A DNA stretch of 14,735 nt from Lachnospiraceae bacterium UBA7012 (lineage in GTDB: Bacteria; Bacillota; Clostridia; Lachnospirales; Lachnospiraceae), in the NCBI GenBank assembly GCA_002449595.1, contig DJXE01000155.1, forward strand, positions 1-14,735. The letters are read 5' to 3'. The position numbers were made by a program, and so were the translations under genes. Shown here piece by piece: positions 14,711 to 14,735 of this stretch. Every line of letters begins with the position of its first letter. Position 1 is the stretch's first letter. The notes beneath the pieces are model-generated. The model saw nothing but the letters and a program-made list of their open reading frames with translations, did not search any database and was not told the origin of the DNA.

Positions 14711-14735
14711 TTACTTGCAGATCATCTTGAGGAGG
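14711..14735 (-). CDS. Possible 3' end of a minus-strand gene (fragment)
   Basis: Read from the right edge, one minus-strand frame gives LLKMICK and then TAA at 14713-14711, 32 bases before the terminator at 14652-14679. A terminator between this point and the ABC operon makes sense only if a gene enters on this strand. A second frame, ending at 14696, is also possible. Alternatively the same bases hold a plus-strand GAGGAGG (14729-14735) that could be the ribosome-binding site of a gene starting just outside the window, with TACAAT (14698-14703) as its -10. The fragment is too short to identify. Confidence 0.3.

Overview
The window looks like chromosomal DNA from a GC-rich Clostridia member, probably a Lachnospiraceae-type gut or rumen anaerobe. 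This is inferred from strong GGAGG-type ribosome-binding sites, many Firmicutes-style lipoproteins and a CUT1 sugar importer without its own ATPase. It also carries a SpoIIE/RsbW/STAS partner-switching set. The species cannot be named from the sequence. I see no rRNA, tRNA, CRISPR array, insertion sequence or phage gene.

Region 1 (1-7242) is a carbohydrate-uptake locus. A cytoplasmic GH3 glycosidase of the beta-xylosidase/beta-glucosidase type (minus strand, cut by the left edge) diverges from an AraC-family regulator (plus). A three-gene importer operon on the minus strand faces the regulator: lipoprotein solute-binding protein, MalF-type permease, MalG-type permease. The likely job is to import an oligosaccharide and hydrolyse it inside the cell under AraC control. 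A 13-bp hairpin separates the binding-protein gene from the permeases. A cre-like palindrome and a 9+9 inverted repeat lie upstream of the binding protein.

Region 2 (7243-11196) is a partner-switching signalling locus. One minus-strand pair encodes a membrane-anchored HAMP-SpoIIE phosphatase and an RsbW-like HATPase, overlapping by 4 bases. A second minus-strand pair encodes a STAS anti-sigma-factor antagonist and a protein that looks like a HATPase without the N-box asparagine. Between the pairs, on the plus strand and divergent from the phosphatase, lies an unrecognised six-helix membrane protein with a TTG start. A bidirectional terminator separates it from the STAS pair. No sigma factor is present in the window, so the output of this switch is unknown.

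Region 3 (11374-14735) is an ABCG-like transporter operon on the minus strand. It holds an ABC ATPase fused to an N-terminal membrane domain resembling DUF5684, a partner ABC-2 permease (4-base overlap), and a lipoprotein built from two OB-fold-like halves. A perfect bidirectional terminator hairpin lies upstream, next to what may be the tail of another minus-strand gene at the right edge.

The least explained parts are the partner-switching locus with its interposed membrane protein and degenerate HATPase, and the ABC ATPase with the DUF5684-like head. All functions are read from motifs by eye, without database searches.
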